DNA of 64,000 nucleotides from the NCBI RefSeq assembly GCF_017894365.1, contig NZ_CP059467.1:1240001-1304000 (forward strand). The letters are read 5' to 3'. This document shows, piece by piece, positions 29,767 through 39,151 of the stretch. The first letter of the stretch is position 1; every line of letters begins with the position of its first letter. The position numbers were made by a program, and so were the translations under genes. Source of the DNA: Aromatoleum bremense. Lineage in GTDB: Bacteria; Pseudomonadota; Gammaproteobacteria; Burkholderiales; Rhodocyclaceae. The notes beneath the pieces were generated by a model. It searched no databases. It was not told where the DNA came from and worked only from the letters and a program-made list of their open reading frames with translations.

Positions 29767-32610
29767 CTAGGCCTCCTGCCTCCGCGCGTCGGGAAGCCCT
29801 GGCGCCGGCGGTGCGTGCCCGGGTGCAGACTGGGGGTCGCGCCTGTCGATACGGCCGAAAGTCGCCAGCATCAGCATCACGGCGCCGACAACGGTCAGGA
29901 ACACGCCGGCATCGAAGGCCATCGCGCTCGAGAATTCGACGACGCCGAGCAGCGGCGCCGCAACATGGCCGAAAGTGCTCGTCAGGAACGGATGGCCGAC
30001 GACCCAGGCACCGACTCCGGTCGCCGCCGCGACCAGCACGCCGGCACCGATGACAACGTGGTGATCCGGGCCGAGCCGCTGTTCCGCCCACGCTGCACCG
30101 CCGGCGATGTACTGCATGATCAGCGCGATCGCGACGATCAGGCCGGCGACAAAACCGCCTCCCGGGGCGTGGTGACCGCGCAGGAAGATGTAGGCGGCGA
30201 CGACCAGCGCGAGCGGCAGCATGACCCGCGCGACGACGGCCAGCATCAGCGGCCGGCGGTCCCGCGCGGGCGACGGCAGCGCCTCCTCCAGGCGGGCCGT
30301 CCTGACGAACAGGCGCTGCGCACCATCGAGCAACGCGAAAACCGTCAGCGCAGCGATGCCGAGGACGATGATTTCGCCGAACGTGTCGAAGCCGCGGAAA
30401 TCGATGAGGATCACATTGACGACGTTCGCGCCGCCGCCTTCGGGAAGCGCGCGCTCGAGGTAATAACCCGACAAGGTCTCGAAGTCTCTTGTCATCACCG
30501 CCCACGCTGCACCGCCGCTGCCGAGCCCGGCGAGCACCGCCAGCGCCGCGTCGCGCAGCCGCCGCCCCCGACCGCTCTCGGCGGGAGTCGTCTTCGGCAG
30601 CACGTTCAGCGCAAGCAGCATCAGGATCACCGTGACGACTTCGACGGTGATCTGCGTCAGCGCGAGATCCGGGGCCGACAGGTAGAGGAAGGCGAAAGCG
30701 ACGATGAGCCCGATCACTCCCACGCTCACCAGCGCCAGCACCCGCTGGCGGTGGAGCACGAGCACGGCCGCGCAACAGCCGGCGAGCAGCAGCCACGCGA
30801 CGATCGCGACCGGGGTCGCCGGCAGCGTCTCGCGCATGCCCGGAGCATGGCTGCCGCTGAAGAAGCCGACGTTGCCGACGAACACCGCGCTGCCGACGAG
30901 GAACGCGAGGTAACGCCGCAGCGACCCGTTGTGCACGTCCACCGTCACCTGCCGACAGAACGCGACGATGCCGGTGATCGCCGCGTCGAACATCGTCTTG
31001 GCTTGCGGATGCGGCACGGCCTGCCACGCCTCCCGCAGCCGGCCGTGGCGCGACAGCAGGAAAAGACCGGCGGCCAGCGCGAAAACCGACATCGCGAGCG
31101 CGGGCGTTGCGCCATGCCACAGCGCAAGCTCGTACTCGGGCAGCGGCCCGCCGACGACCGCCGCCGCCGCCGTCGCGACCAGCGGTCCCGCGAGCGCTGC
31201 CGGAAACAGCCCGATCAGCACGGCGATCGCGACGAGCACCAGCGGTGGCAGCCACAACCCGGCCGACGGGTCCTTCAGGCTCTTGGCATAGCGCTCATGC
31301 CGTCGCGCGAAGAACACGTGCACGAGGTAGCGGAACGAATACGCGACCGAAAACATCGCCGCCACCGTCGCGACAAGCGGCACCACCCAGCCCTGCCCCG
31401 CCCATTGCGCCCGCGCGGCAGCATCGAGCATCATCTCCTTCGACAGGAAGCCGTTGAGCAACGGCACCCCGGCCATCGACGCTGCGGCGAGCGCCGCCAG
31501 CGTCGCCGTCACCGGCATCAGCGCCGCGAGCCCGCCCAGTTGGCGGATGTCGCGCGAGCCGACTTCGTGGTCGACGATGCCGGCGGTCATGAACAGGGCG
31601 GCCTTGAATGCCGCGTGGTTGAGGATGTGGAACACGCCGGCGACCGCCGCGAGCGGCGTGCCGAAGCCGAACAGCATCACCACCAGGCCGAGATGGCTGA
31701 TCGTCGAGAATGCGAGCAACGCCTTGAGTTCGTCCTCGAACAGCGCGACGACGGCACCGATCAGCATCGTCGCGAGGCCGGTCGTCGCGACCACGTAGAA
31801 CCACGCGTCGGTGCCGGAGAGTACCGGCCACAGCCGCGCCAGCAGGAACACGCCGGCTTTCACCATCGTCGCCGAATGCAGGTAGGCCGATACCGGGGTC
31901 GGCGCGGCCATCGCATGCGGCAGCCAGAAATGGAACGGGAACTGCGCCGATTTCGTGAAGCAGCCCCCAAGGATCAGCAGCAGCGCCGGCAGGTAATGCG
32001 GCGACGCCTGGATCAGGTCGCGCTGCTGCAGGATCACGGTCAGATCGAAGGATCCGGCGATGTCGCCGAGGATCAGCATGCCCGCGATCATCGACAGCCC
32101 GCCGGCGGCGGTCACCGCAAGCGCCATTCGCGCCCCTTGCCGGGCCTCGGGCAGGTGCCTCGAATAACCGATCAGCAGGAACGACGACAGGCTCGTCAGC
32201 TCCCAGAAGATCAGCAGCAGCAGGACATTGTCCGACAGCACGATGCCGAGCATCGCGCCTTGGAAGAGCAGGAGGCAGGCATGGAAGCGGCTGCCCGAGT
32301 CCCGTTTCGGCAGATAGAAACGGGTGTAGGCGATGATCAGCAGGCCGATGCCGAGGATCAGCACGGCGAAGAGGAAACCGAGCCCGTCGAGAAACAGGTT
32401 CGCGTTCAGGCCGAGTCCGGGAAGCCAAACCCACCCGGCCTGCACGACGTCGCCATCGAACACGGCAGGCGCGTGCGACAGCAGCAGCACGAAAGCCAGC
32501 AGGCTCACCGAGAAGGCCGCGAGCGCGGAGGCGGTGCTGCCGGCGCGTCCGAGCAGCGCCGGCAGCACCGCACCGGCGAATGGCAGCATCACGATCAGGG
32601 CAAGGCTCAT
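29767..32610 (-). CDS. mnhA: Multisubunit antiporter subunit A/B fusion
   Basis: A 947-residue protein of the PhaAB type: a NuoL-like A subunit (about residues 1-760) fused to an MnhB-like C-terminal domain (about 800-940). NuoL-like signatures include LLIFWELTSLSSFLLIGYSR, KSAQFPFHFWLPHAMAAPTP, and GVPLLNGFLSKEMMLDAAAR. The MnhB part shows LRGHHAPGGGFVAGLIVAIA and VVIGAGVLVAAATGVGAWVV. With C, D, E, F and G it makes a six-gene Pha-type antiporter for Na+ or K+ and pH homeostasis. First gene of that run, 154 bases after the single-subunit antiporter gene. A 972-codon frame on the opposite strand is an artefact. Confidence 0.94.
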   Translation of the reverse strand: MSLALIVMLPFAGAVLPALLGRAGSTASALAAFSVSLLAFVLLLSHAPAVFDGDVVQAGWVWLPGLGLNANLFLDGLGFLFAVLILGIGLLIIAYTRFYLPKRDSGSRFHACLLLFQGAMLGIVLSDNVLLLLIFWELTSLSSFLLIGYSRHLPEARQGARMALAVTAAGGLSMIAGMLILGDIAGSFDLTVILQQRDLIQASPHYLPALLLILGGCFTKSAQFPFHFWLPHAMAAPTPVSAYLHSATMVKAGVFLLARLWPVLSGTDAWFYVVATTGLATMLIGAVVALFEDELKALLAFSTISHLGLVVMLFGFGTPLAAVAGVFHILNHAAFKAALFMTAGIVDHEVGSRDIRQLGGLAALMPVTATLAALAAASMAGVPLLNGFLSKEMMLDAAARAQWAGQGWVVPLVATVAAMFSVAYSFRYLVHVFFARRHERYAKSLKDPSAGLWLPPLVLVAIAVLIGLFPAALAGPLVATAAAAVVGGPLPEYELALWHGATPALAMSVFALAAGLFLLSRHGRLREAWQAVPHPQAKTMFDAAITGIVAFCRQVTVDVHNGSLRRYLAFLVGSAVFVGNVGFFSGSHAPGMRETLPATPVAIVAWLLLAGCCAAVLVLHRQRVLALVSVGVIGLIVAFAFLYLSAPDLALTQITVEVVTVILMLLALNVLPKTTPAESGRGRRLRDAALAVLAGLGSGGAAWAVMTRDFETLSGYYLERALPEGGGANVVNVILIDFRGFDTFGEIIVLGIAALTVFALLDGAQRLFVRTARLEEALPSPARDRRPLMLAVVARVMLPLALVVAAYIFLRGHHAPGGGFVAGLIVAIALIMQYIAGGAAWAEQRLGPDHHVVIGAGVLVAAATGVGAWVVGHPFLTSTFGHVAAPLLGVVEFSSAMAFDAGVFLTVVGAVMLMLATFGRIDRRDPQSAPGHAPPAPGLPDARRQEA

Positions 32611-32764
32611 GCCGGCTATCCTCCCCGACCTTCGGCAGGCCTCTAGCCGGCGCAGCGGCTGCGACGCGAAGACGGCTGGTCGTCCCCTTCCCCGGCCGCC
32701 GCTGCCGGTGGACGCATCCTCCGCCGCCGGCCGTCGATGCCTTGCACGACGGAAATAATCGCCA

Positions 32765-34021
32765 TCACAGCAGCTGGAATGCCAGCACTGCCACCAGAGT
32801 CGGCGGCAGGGCCGTGACCAGCAGGCCCAGCGGGTTGATCGCCTCGTCGTCGAAATTGCCGCGCAGGATCGCGAAGCCCGCCGGGTTCGGCGCGTTCGCG
32901 ATCACCGTCAGGCCGCCGCCGGTGACCGCCCCGGCCACCAACGAATACCGGAACGCTTCGTCCGTGCCTTCGACGAGCGAACCGAGATAGGTCAGCGCGG
33001 CGTTGTCGGTGATGGCGGTGAGCGCGGTGGCGCCGAAAAAGAGCGCCGTCGCATCCATGCCGGCAAGCACGTCCTGCAGCCACCACTGCTGCAGCGCCCC
33101 GAGCGTCACCAGCCCGGCGAGGAAGAAGCCGACCATCAGGCCTTCGCGCAGCATCAGGCGGTCGTGATAGTGCCGGTAGCCTTCGGCCACCCCGAGGAAC
33201 AGCAGGAACAGGCCGACGAACACGATCGGGTGATGGGCGAAATAGACGATGCCGACGAGAAACGCGACGTGCGCGATGATCAGCGCCCAGGGCACGGTGC
33301 GATCCTTGCTCCGCGCATCGACCTTCAGCGCCTTCAGCTCCCGCGTGAACAGGAAGGTCGCGATGCCGGCGTTGACGAACACCGCGAGCGCTGCTTTCCA
33401 GCCGAAATGGCCGAGCATGTACCACATGTCCCAGTTCCACTTCCCCGCCACCATCAGCACCGGTGGCGCGGCGAAATGCGTCAGCGTGCCGCCGATCGAC
33501 ACGTTCACGAACAGCGCGCCGAGCGTGACGTACTTGAGCCGGTGCGAGATCCCTTTCGCGTAGAAGTTATCGCGCAGCATCAGCGCGGCCAGCGTCATCG
33601 CCGCCGGCTCGGTGATGAACGAGCCGAGCAGCGGCAGCGCCGCCAGACACACGAAATAGAACGCGACGCTGTCATTGAGCGGAATGTAACGGGCCAGAGC
33701 ACGCGCGCCGATCTTGCACAGCTCGAGAATCGGCCGGCTCGCGGCAACCACCATGATGATGAACACGAACGCCGGTTCAGTGTAGTTCAGCCCTTCGAGA
33801 TACGTCGTCGGGGCGCTCGCGCCGCCGGTCACGGCCATGAAAATGAGCAGCACGAACGCCCAGAAGCCGAACACGACCTCCACTTCGCCGAGCAGGTGCC
33901 AGATGCCGGCGTGATTGGGCTGGAGGTGAGCGAGATGCTCGAAGTACTTGGTCAGGAACGTGTGGGCGACCGCCACCGCGAACAAGCCGGTGCCGACCAC
34001 TTCGAGCATCGAGGGATTCAT
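32765..34021 (-). CDS. Putative Na+/H+ antiporter (Na_H_antiport_3 family)
   Basis: A 418-residue membrane protein with about ten helices. It begins MNPSMLEVVGTGLFAVAVAH and contains FEHLAHLQPNHAGIWHLLGE and EVVFGFWAFVLLIFMAVTGG. I assign it to the proteobacterial putative Na+/H+ antiporter family (PF07399), related in layout to arsenite/NhaD permeases; LTAITDNAALTYLGSLV near residue 340 matches the polar TM motif of that fold. It is upstream of the Mnh operon on the same strand, so both cation systems may be expressed together. Transport activity in this family is mostly inferred. Confidence 0.8.
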   Translation of the reverse strand: MNPSMLEVVGTGLFAVAVAHTFLTKYFEHLAHLQPNHAGIWHLLGEVEVVFGFWAFVLLIFMAVTGGASAPTTYLEGLNYTEPAFVFIIMVVAASRPILELCKIGARALARYIPLNDSVAFYFVCLAALPLLGSFITEPAAMTLAALMLRDNFYAKGISHRLKYVTLGALFVNVSIGGTLTHFAAPPVLMVAGKWNWDMWYMLGHFGWKAALAVFVNAGIATFLFTRELKALKVDARSKDRTVPWALIIAHVAFLVGIVYFAHHPIVFVGLFLLFLGVAEGYRHYHDRLMLREGLMVGFFLAGLVTLGALQQWWLQDVLAGMDATALFFGATALTAITDNAALTYLGSLVEGTDEAFRYSLVAGAVTGGGLTVIANAPNPAGFAILRGNFDDEAINPLGLLVTALPPTLVAVLAFQLL

Positions 34022-34100
34022 TCAGGACCTTGCCATCGTCAAAAAATTGGAAGCGCCCGATTATAGGCGGTCGGGCGCCACGTTTCCGCCGCAAAAGCCG

Positions 34101-34754
34101 CTACTCGCCGCGCACGAGGACCAGATGCACGCGGTACGGGCCGTGCGCTCCGAGCACGATCGTCATTTCGATGTCGCCGGTGCGCGACGGACCGGAAATG
34201 AAATTCACCGCGCGCGGCAATTCGCCGATTTCGCTGCGCGCCAGCGCCCACGCCTCTTCCATCGCCGGGACGATGCGCGACATCGGGATCACCGCGACAT
34301 GAGTCTCGGGCAGCAGGCTCGTCGCCGCCGGGGTGTGCGGGCCGGAACAGGTCATCAGCGTGCCGGTCTCGGCGATCGCGCAGAAACACCCAGTGACGCC
34401 GAGCAGATCCGTGTCGCCAGCGGCGCGCGTCTCCATCGCCAGGCCCGCCGCCGCCCAGTCCAGCCCGGCGAGCCCCGGCCACATGACCCCGCGGCGGCCG
34501 AGCGCGCGGGCGTCGAGATAACGGGCAACCGCGGCCGGCACGTCGGCGAGCGCTGCGACCTCGTCGATCGTGCTCGACATCCGCTCCGCCTCGCGACGGA
34601 AGCGGGCTGCGAGATCGGCGTCGAACAGCGGGCGCGGCCCGGCGCCGCGCGCGTCGCAGGCCGCTTTGACTTCGGCCCACGCCGCTTCCCGGTTACGCTC
34701 GCTGCGGCCCAGTGCGGCACGGATCCGCCCGAGGATGTCGTCACGCGCGTTCAT
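34101..34754 (-). CDS. lutC: Lactate utilization protein C (LutC/YkgG family)
   Basis: A 217-residue protein beginning MNARDDILGRIRAALGRSER, with the LUD domain (GVTGCFCAIAETGTLMTCSG near residue 120, and ISGPSRTGDIEMTIVLGAHG near the end). LutC is the third part of the LutABC complex that oxidises L-lactate to pyruvate. It is 88 bases after lutB on the same strand. Confidence 0.92.
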   Translation of the reverse strand: MNARDDILGRIRAALGRSERNREAAWAEVKAACDARGAGPRPLFDADLAARFRREAERMSSTIDEVAALADVPAAVARYLDARALGRRGVMWPGLAGLDWAAAGLAMETRAAGDTDLLGVTGCFCAIAETGTLMTCSGPHTPAATSLLPETHVAVIPMSRIVPAMEEAWALARSEIGELPRAVNFISGPSRTGDIEMTIVLGAHGPYRVHLVLVRGE

Positions 34755-34842
34755 TTTTCGCCTGCGCCGGTGGCATCCGCGAAGGACCGCGGGCGGCGCA
34801 ATTGCGCCCCGGCCGCGCCGTGTTCGAGCAGCGCGCTGCGCC

Positions 34843-36285
34843 TCATCGCTTCGTCCTCCCCTCGTGCCGAACACGTTCGGCATACAGTTCGCGGAACGTC
34901 CGCCCTTCCGGCGCGGCCAGATCGCGGCCTGCCGTCCACTCCGGTGCGGCGCGCAGCGCCCGGATGCGGTCAGCGCCGCCGGCGAGCCGGCTCAGGTACC
35001 GCACCGCGGTCCGCGCCGCGAATCCGTACAGCGCCGGACGGCTCGCGACCCAGCCCCACAGCCGCAGCGCGAACCGTTCGCGCCACGGGCGCAGCTTCAG
35101 CTCGACCTGCTTCTCGCGCAGCTTGCGCAGCAGATCCGGCAGCGGAATCTTCACCGGACAGACCACGCCACACTGGTTGCACAGCGTCGAGGCGTGCGGC
35201 AGGTCGAGCGCGTTCCCGATGCCGGTATAGAGCGGCGTCAGCACCGAGCCCATCGGCCCCGGATAGACCCAGCCGTACGCGTGCCCGCCAACGCTCTGAT
35301 ACACCGGGCAGTGGTTCATGCACGCGCCGCAGCGGATGCAGCGCAGCATCGGCTCGAACTCGGTGCCGACGAGGCTCGCGCGGCCGTTGTCGACGAGAAT
35401 GACGTAGAGGTGCTCGGGCCCGTCGAGATCGCCCTCGCCTTTCACTCCGGTCAGCACCGACACGTAGTTCGAGATGCGCTGCCCGGTCGCCGAGCGCGGC
35501 AAGAGCCGCATCAGCGTCGAGAAGTCCTCGAGCGTCGGGACGAGCTTCTCGATCCCGGTCACGACGACATGCACTTTCGGCAGCGTCGTCACCATGCGGC
35601 CATTGCCCTCGTTCGTCACGAGCGCGGCCGAACCGGTCTCGGCGATGAGGAAGTTCGCGCCGCTGATGCCCATTTCGGCGCTCATGAAATGCTCGCGCAG
35701 CACTTCGCGCGCCTCGCGCGCCATGCCGGCGATGTCGTCCTTTTTCGGCGTGTGGTGGGTGCGGGCGAAAAGCTCGGCGACTTCCTCCTTCGACTTGTGG
35801 AAGACCGGCGCGATGATGTGCGAGGGTGGTTCGTTGTCGTTGATCTGCAGGATGTATTCGCCCAGGTCGGTCTCGACCGGCTCGATTCCGGCAGCCGCGA
35901 GCGCCTCGTTGAGGCCGGCCTCTTCCGACAGCATCGACTTCGACTTCGCGGCTTTCGTGACGCCGTGGCGGCGGGCGATATCGACAACGAGCCGGCAGAT
36001 CTCCGCCCCGTCACGCGCATACAACACCTCGGCGCCGCGGGCGCGGGCCTTGTCCTCGAAAGTCTCGAGCCACACGTCGAGATTGGCCAGCACGCGGTCG
36101 CGGATCGCGCTGGCGGCGTCCCGCAGCGCCTCGAAGTCGGCGCCGGGAGCGGCATCGTAGTCGGCCACGGCCTGCGCCCGCCCCTCGACAAAGCGGCTCT
36201 TGGCCTTGCCGAGGTTCGCCTGCAGCTGGCGGTCCGCGAGCTTGTCGCCGGCCCGCGCCTTGAAGAACATCGCCTGCGAGCGCAT
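34843..36285 (-). CDS. lutB: Lactate utilization iron-sulfur protein B
   Basis: A 480-residue protein with an N-terminal LUD domain (residues 60-290; AEMGISGANFLIAETGSAAL) and two 4Fe-4S motifs, CIRCGACMNHCP near residue 310 and CNQCGVVCPVKIP near 365, followed by an LutB-specific tail. It shares electrons with LutA and LutC in flavin-independent L-lactate oxidation. The ATG at 36285 shares one base with the lutA stop (TGATG), so translation is coupled. Confidence 0.94.
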   Translation of the reverse strand: MRSQAMFFKARAGDKLADRQLQANLGKAKSRFVEGRAQAVADYDAAPGADFEALRDAASAIRDRVLANLDVWLETFEDKARARGAEVLYARDGAEICRLVVDIARRHGVTKAAKSKSMLSEEAGLNEALAAAGIEPVETDLGEYILQINDNEPPSHIIAPVFHKSKEEVAELFARTHHTPKKDDIAGMAREAREVLREHFMSAEMGISGANFLIAETGSAALVTNEGNGRMVTTLPKVHVVVTGIEKLVPTLEDFSTLMRLLPRSATGQRISNYVSVLTGVKGEGDLDGPEHLYVILVDNGRASLVGTEFEPMLRCIRCGACMNHCPVYQSVGGHAYGWVYPGPMGSVLTPLYTGIGNALDLPHASTLCNQCGVVCPVKIPLPDLLRKLREKQVELKLRPWRERFALRLWGWVASRPALYGFAARTAVRYLSRLAGGADRIRALRAAPEWTAGRDLAAPEGRTFRELYAERVRHEGRTKR

Positions 36286-37010
36286 CAGTCTTCCCCGGCC
36301 AGCACCTCGGCGACATGCAGCACGCGCGTGCGCTCGTCGCCGCGGCGACGCAGCCTGCCCTCGATGTTCAGCATGCAGCCGAGATCCCCGAGCACCACCG
36401 CGTCGGCTCCCGTCGCCCGGATGTTGTCGCACTTGCGATCGACGACGCGCGTGGAGATGTCGCCGAACTTCACCGAGAACAGGCCGCCGAAGCCGCAGCA
36501 CTCCTCGCTCGCAGCCATTTCCTTCAGCTCGACGCCCGGCATGTGCGCGAGCAGCGCGCGCGGCTGCGCCTTCACGCCTAGTTCGCGCAGCCCCGAGCAA
36601 CTGTCGTGGTAGGTCACAGTGCCTTCGAAGTCGCCTGGCACGCCGCCTACGCCGAGCACGGAGACGAGAAAATCCGTCAGTTCGAACGTGCGCGCCGCCA
36701 GCGCCCGGGCACGCGCCGCGGCGGCCGGATCGTCGTCGAACAGCTGCGGATAATGGGCCCGGATCATCCCGCCGCACGACCCGGACGGAACGACCACGTA
36801 GTCGAGCCCATCGAATTCGGCGATCAGCTTCAGCGCCAGCGCGCGCGCGACGCGGGTGTCGCCGGAGTTGAAGGCCGGTTGTCCGCAGCATGTCTGGGTG
36901 GAGGGCACGACGACCTCGCAGCCCGCCGCTTCGAGCAGTCGCAGGGCGGCGAAACCGATGCGCGGGCGCATCAGATCCACCAGGCATGTCACGAACAGGC
37001 CGACGCGCAT
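36285..37010 (-). CDS. lutA: Lactate utilization protein A (CCG-domain iron-sulfur protein)
   Basis: A 241-residue protein with two cysteine-rich CCG domains, as in GlpC and HdrB: TQTCCGQPAFNSG (near residue 38) and EECCGFGGLFSVKFG (near 188), with the matching VPSGSCGGMIR and YHDSCSGLRELGV. The fold begins at MRVGLFVTCLVDLMRP, so 37010 is used as the start, with GGAAGA upstream; in-frame ATGs at 37025 and 37040 are alternatives. First gene of lutABC and divergent from an IclR regulator. Confidence 0.9.
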   Translation of the reverse strand: MRVGLFVTCLVDLMRPRIGFAALRLLEAAGCEVVVPSTQTCCGQPAFNSGDTRVARALALKLIAEFDGLDYVVVPSGSCGGMIRAHYPQLFDDDPAAAARARALAARTFELTDFLVSVLGVGGVPGDFEGTVTYHDSCSGLRELGVKAQPRALLAHMPGVELKEMAASEECCGFGGLFSVKFGDISTRVVDRKCDNIRATGADAVVLGDLGCMLNIEGRLRRRGDERTRVLHVAEVLAGED

Positions 37011-37043
37011 TTTCTCTTCCGTCATTCCGACAAACGCCATTTC

Positions 37044-37060
37044 ATTTCACTAGGCGAAAT
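37044..37060. promoter_or_regulatory. Candidate IclR operator between lutA and the regulator
   Basis: ATTTC, seven bases, GAAAT forms a 17-base dyad in the 92-base gap between divergent lutA and the IclR gene. IclR-type regulators commonly bind such sites near the promoter. The match is short, so this is a candidate only. Confidence 0.45.
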
Positions 37061-37102
37061 TACGACGCCCGAGTAAACTGTACAAGTTAAGGAAAACCCG
37101 CA

Positions 37103-37894
37103 GTGACCCGCGTGACCTCTCCCCCCGAAACCAAGAATCCGATCCAGGTCGTCGAGCGCATGATGAAGCTGCTCGACGTCCTCGCCCATCACCCCGATCC
37201 CGCGCCGCTGAAGCAGATCGCACAGGAGACGGGGCTTCATCCCTCCACCGCCCACCGCATCCTCGGCGCGATGTCGCAAAGCGGTTTCGTCGAGCGGGGC
37301 GATGGCGGCACCTACCGTCTCGGCATCCGCCTGCTGGAACTGGGGAGCCTGGTAAAGTCGCGCATCTCGCTGCGCGAGACGGCGATGCCGGCGATGCTGA
37401 AGCTCCACGCGGCAACCGGCGAGAGCATCAATCTGGGCATTCGCGACGGCGACGAGATCGTCTATGTCGACCGCACGTCGAGCGGCCGCTCGGCCGTCCG
37501 CGTCGTGCATATCGTCGGCGCACGGGCCCCGCTGCACACCACTGCCACCGGCAAGCTCTTCCTCGTAGAGGACGGCCTGGAGTGCGTGCGCGAGTACGCG
37601 CGCCGCACCGGTCTGCCGGCCTCTACGCCAGGTTCCATCACCGACCCCGCCGCGCTGGAAAAGGAACTCGACAAGGTCCGCCGGCACGGCGTCGCGTTCG
37701 ACCTCGACGAGGTCGAAAATGGCGTGCGCTGCATCGCTGCCGGCATCCGCGACGATTCCGGCGAACTGATCGCCGGCCTGTCGCTGTCGACCCCTTCGGA
37801 GCGCTTCAATCCCGACCGCGCCCCCCTCGTGCGCGAAGCCGCCGACGAAATCTCCCGTGCGCTCGGTTACGTCCCGAGCCGCAACTCCCACTGA
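37103..37894 (+). CDS. IclR-family transcriptional regulator
   Basis: A 263-residue regulator. The N-terminal winged helix-turn-helix spans about residues 12-75 (PIQVVERMMKLLDVLAHHPD, then LKQIAQETGLHPSTAHRILG as the recognition part), and the C-terminal IclR ligand domain about 85-255 (INLGIRDGDEIVYVDRTSSG, HTTATGKLFLV, ENGVRCIAAGIRDDSGELIA). The GTG start at 37103 has AAGGA about ten bases upstream. Being divergent from lutABC, it most likely controls lactate use, perhaps sensing lactate or pyruvate; this is inferred from position. Confidence 0.9.
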   Translation: MTRVTSPPETKNPIQVVERMMKLLDVLAHHPDPAPLKQIAQETGLHPSTAHRILGAMSQSGFVERGDGGTYRLGIRLLELGSLVKSRISLRETAMPAMLKLHAATGESINLGIRDGDEIVYVDRTSSGRSAVRVVHIVGARAPLHTTATGKLFLVEDGLECVREYARRTGLPASTPGSITDPAALEKELDKVRRHGVAFDLDEVENGVRCIAAGIRDDSGELIAGLSLSTPSERFNPDRAPLVREAADEISRALGYVPSRNSH

Positions 37895-37918
37895 CGGACG
37901 GCGAGCAGCCCGGGGCGC

Positions 37919-38992
37919 CTAGCCGTTCCCGCCGGGGACGAGCCCCGCGACGCGCTGGGCGCCCACCGCCTCGAGCCACTTCTTGATCCGCACCGCATCC
38001 GCAGTGCGCGTGTAGCGCCCATCGGAATCCATCAGCACGATGATCACCGGCTGGTCGAGCAGCCGGGCCTGCATCACGAGGCAGCGGCCCGCCTCGCGGA
38101 TGTAGCCGGTCTTCGACACGTCAATATCCCATTCGGGACTGCGGACGAGCGAATTGGTGTTGCCGAAGCGATGCATCCGGCCGCGGATCTCGACATGGTC
38201 TTCGCTGCTCGTCGAAAAGCGGCGGATCAGCGGATAGGTGGACGCCGCCGACACCATGCGGACGAGATCGCGCGGACTCGAGACATTGGCCGGATCGAGA
38301 CCGGTGCTGTCGTTGAAATGCGTGTCGCCGAGCCCGACCAGCCGGGCCTTGACGTTCATCGCCTGGACGAACGCAGCGATGCCGCCCGGGTAGCTGCGGC
38401 CGAGCGCCGAAGCGGCGCGGTTTTCCGACGACATCAGCGCCAGGTGCAGCAACTGCTCGCGCGTGAGCCGGGTTCCGAGCGCGAGGCGCGACCCAGTCCC
38501 CTTGATCGTGTCGAGGTCGTCCTCGGTGATGACGATCTCTTCGGACAGGCTCTGCCCGCCGTCGAGGACCACCATCGCGGTCATCAGCTTCGTGATCGAT
38601 GCGATCGGCAGTATCGAGTCGCTCTTCTTCTCGAGGATCACTTCGCCGGTCGCCTGGTTGACGACGACGAAGGCCGCAGAGCGCAGCTGCGGGTTACCCA
38701 GCCGGTCCACTTCGGGCCGGACCTGGACCGGTGCCATCGGCGCGACGAGGGCGACCAGCGAGCGGCGAGCGGACACCTTGCGCAACGTCGGCTTGCGTAC
38801 CGCGGCCTTGCGCAGCGTCGTCGCCTTGGCAGTTTTTTTGCGTATCGTGTAGCGGACCGGCGCCTTTTTGGTCGCGGTCGGTTTGGCTGTCCGGACCCGC
38901 TCCTGCCCGGTCGCGGCGGCAGCGGGTTCGATCCCTCCGGTCTGCAGCAGGGCAAGACTCAGCAGGGCAACGGCAAGATGGCGGAAAGTCAT
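37919..38992 (-). CDS. pbpG: D-alanyl-D-alanine endopeptidase (PBP7 type)
   Basis: A 357-residue serine peptidase of the DD-endopeptidase/carboxypeptidase S11 family. The signal peptide is in residues 1-27 (LAVALLSLALL). The active-site motifs are SITK at 132-135 (nucleophile and base), SEN at about 189-191, and KTG at 294-296. Between signal and catalytic domain (about 34-80) is a Lys/Arg/Thr-rich tract of imperfect repeats (TIRKKT, TLRKAA, TLRKVS), likely exposed to the peptidoglycan. The start MTFRHL at 38992 is chosen for the signal peptide. It cleaves cross-links during wall growth. Convergent with the IclR gene, 24 bases apart. Confidence 0.9.
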   Translation of the reverse strand: MTFRHLAVALLSLALLQTGGIEPAAAATGQERVRTAKPTATKKAPVRYTIRKKTAKATTLRKAAVRKPTLRKVSARRSLVALVAPMAPVQVRPEVDRLGNPQLRSAAFVVVNQATGEVILEKKSDSILPIASITKLMTAMVVLDGGQSLSEEIVITEDDLDTIKGTGSRLALGTRLTREQLLHLALMSSENRAASALGRSYPGGIAAFVQAMNVKARLVGLGDTHFNDSTGLDPANVSSPRDLVRMVSAASTYPLIRRFSTSSEDHVEIRGRMHRFGNTNSLVRSPEWDIDVSKTGYIREAGRCLVMQARLLDQPVIIVLMDSDGRYTRTADAVRIKKWLEAVGAQRVAGLVPGGNG

Positions 38993-39057
38993 GGTAGGCG
39001 AGCCGGAAAGTGCGCGGGACGACACTTTTATTTTTAATCAAATTAAGCAGATATCAA

Positions 39058-39084
39058 GTTTTTTTGAAGTGGATTCAAAAAAAC
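39058..39084. promoter_or_regulatory. Perfect A/T-rich inverted repeat upstream of pbpG
   Basis: GTTTTTTTGAA, loop GTGGA, TTCAAAAAAAC: an exact 11-base stem with a five-base loop. It is in an AT-rich gap of 159 bases between pbpG and the patatin gene, both on the minus strand, 66 bases before the pbpG start. The runs of A and T would let it act as a terminator for the patatin gene, or it may be an operator. Confidence 0.5.
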
Positions 39085-39151
39085 CTCAGACACATTGTTA
39101 CATCAACATGGCGAGATGGGTTGGCACTTACATAACTGACGGAAAAAAAGT

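Noticed and set aside
29728..32646. A 972-codon frame opposite mnhA
   Set aside because: Antisense to a clear membrane subunit; the product is full of His, Arg and Gln with no fold.
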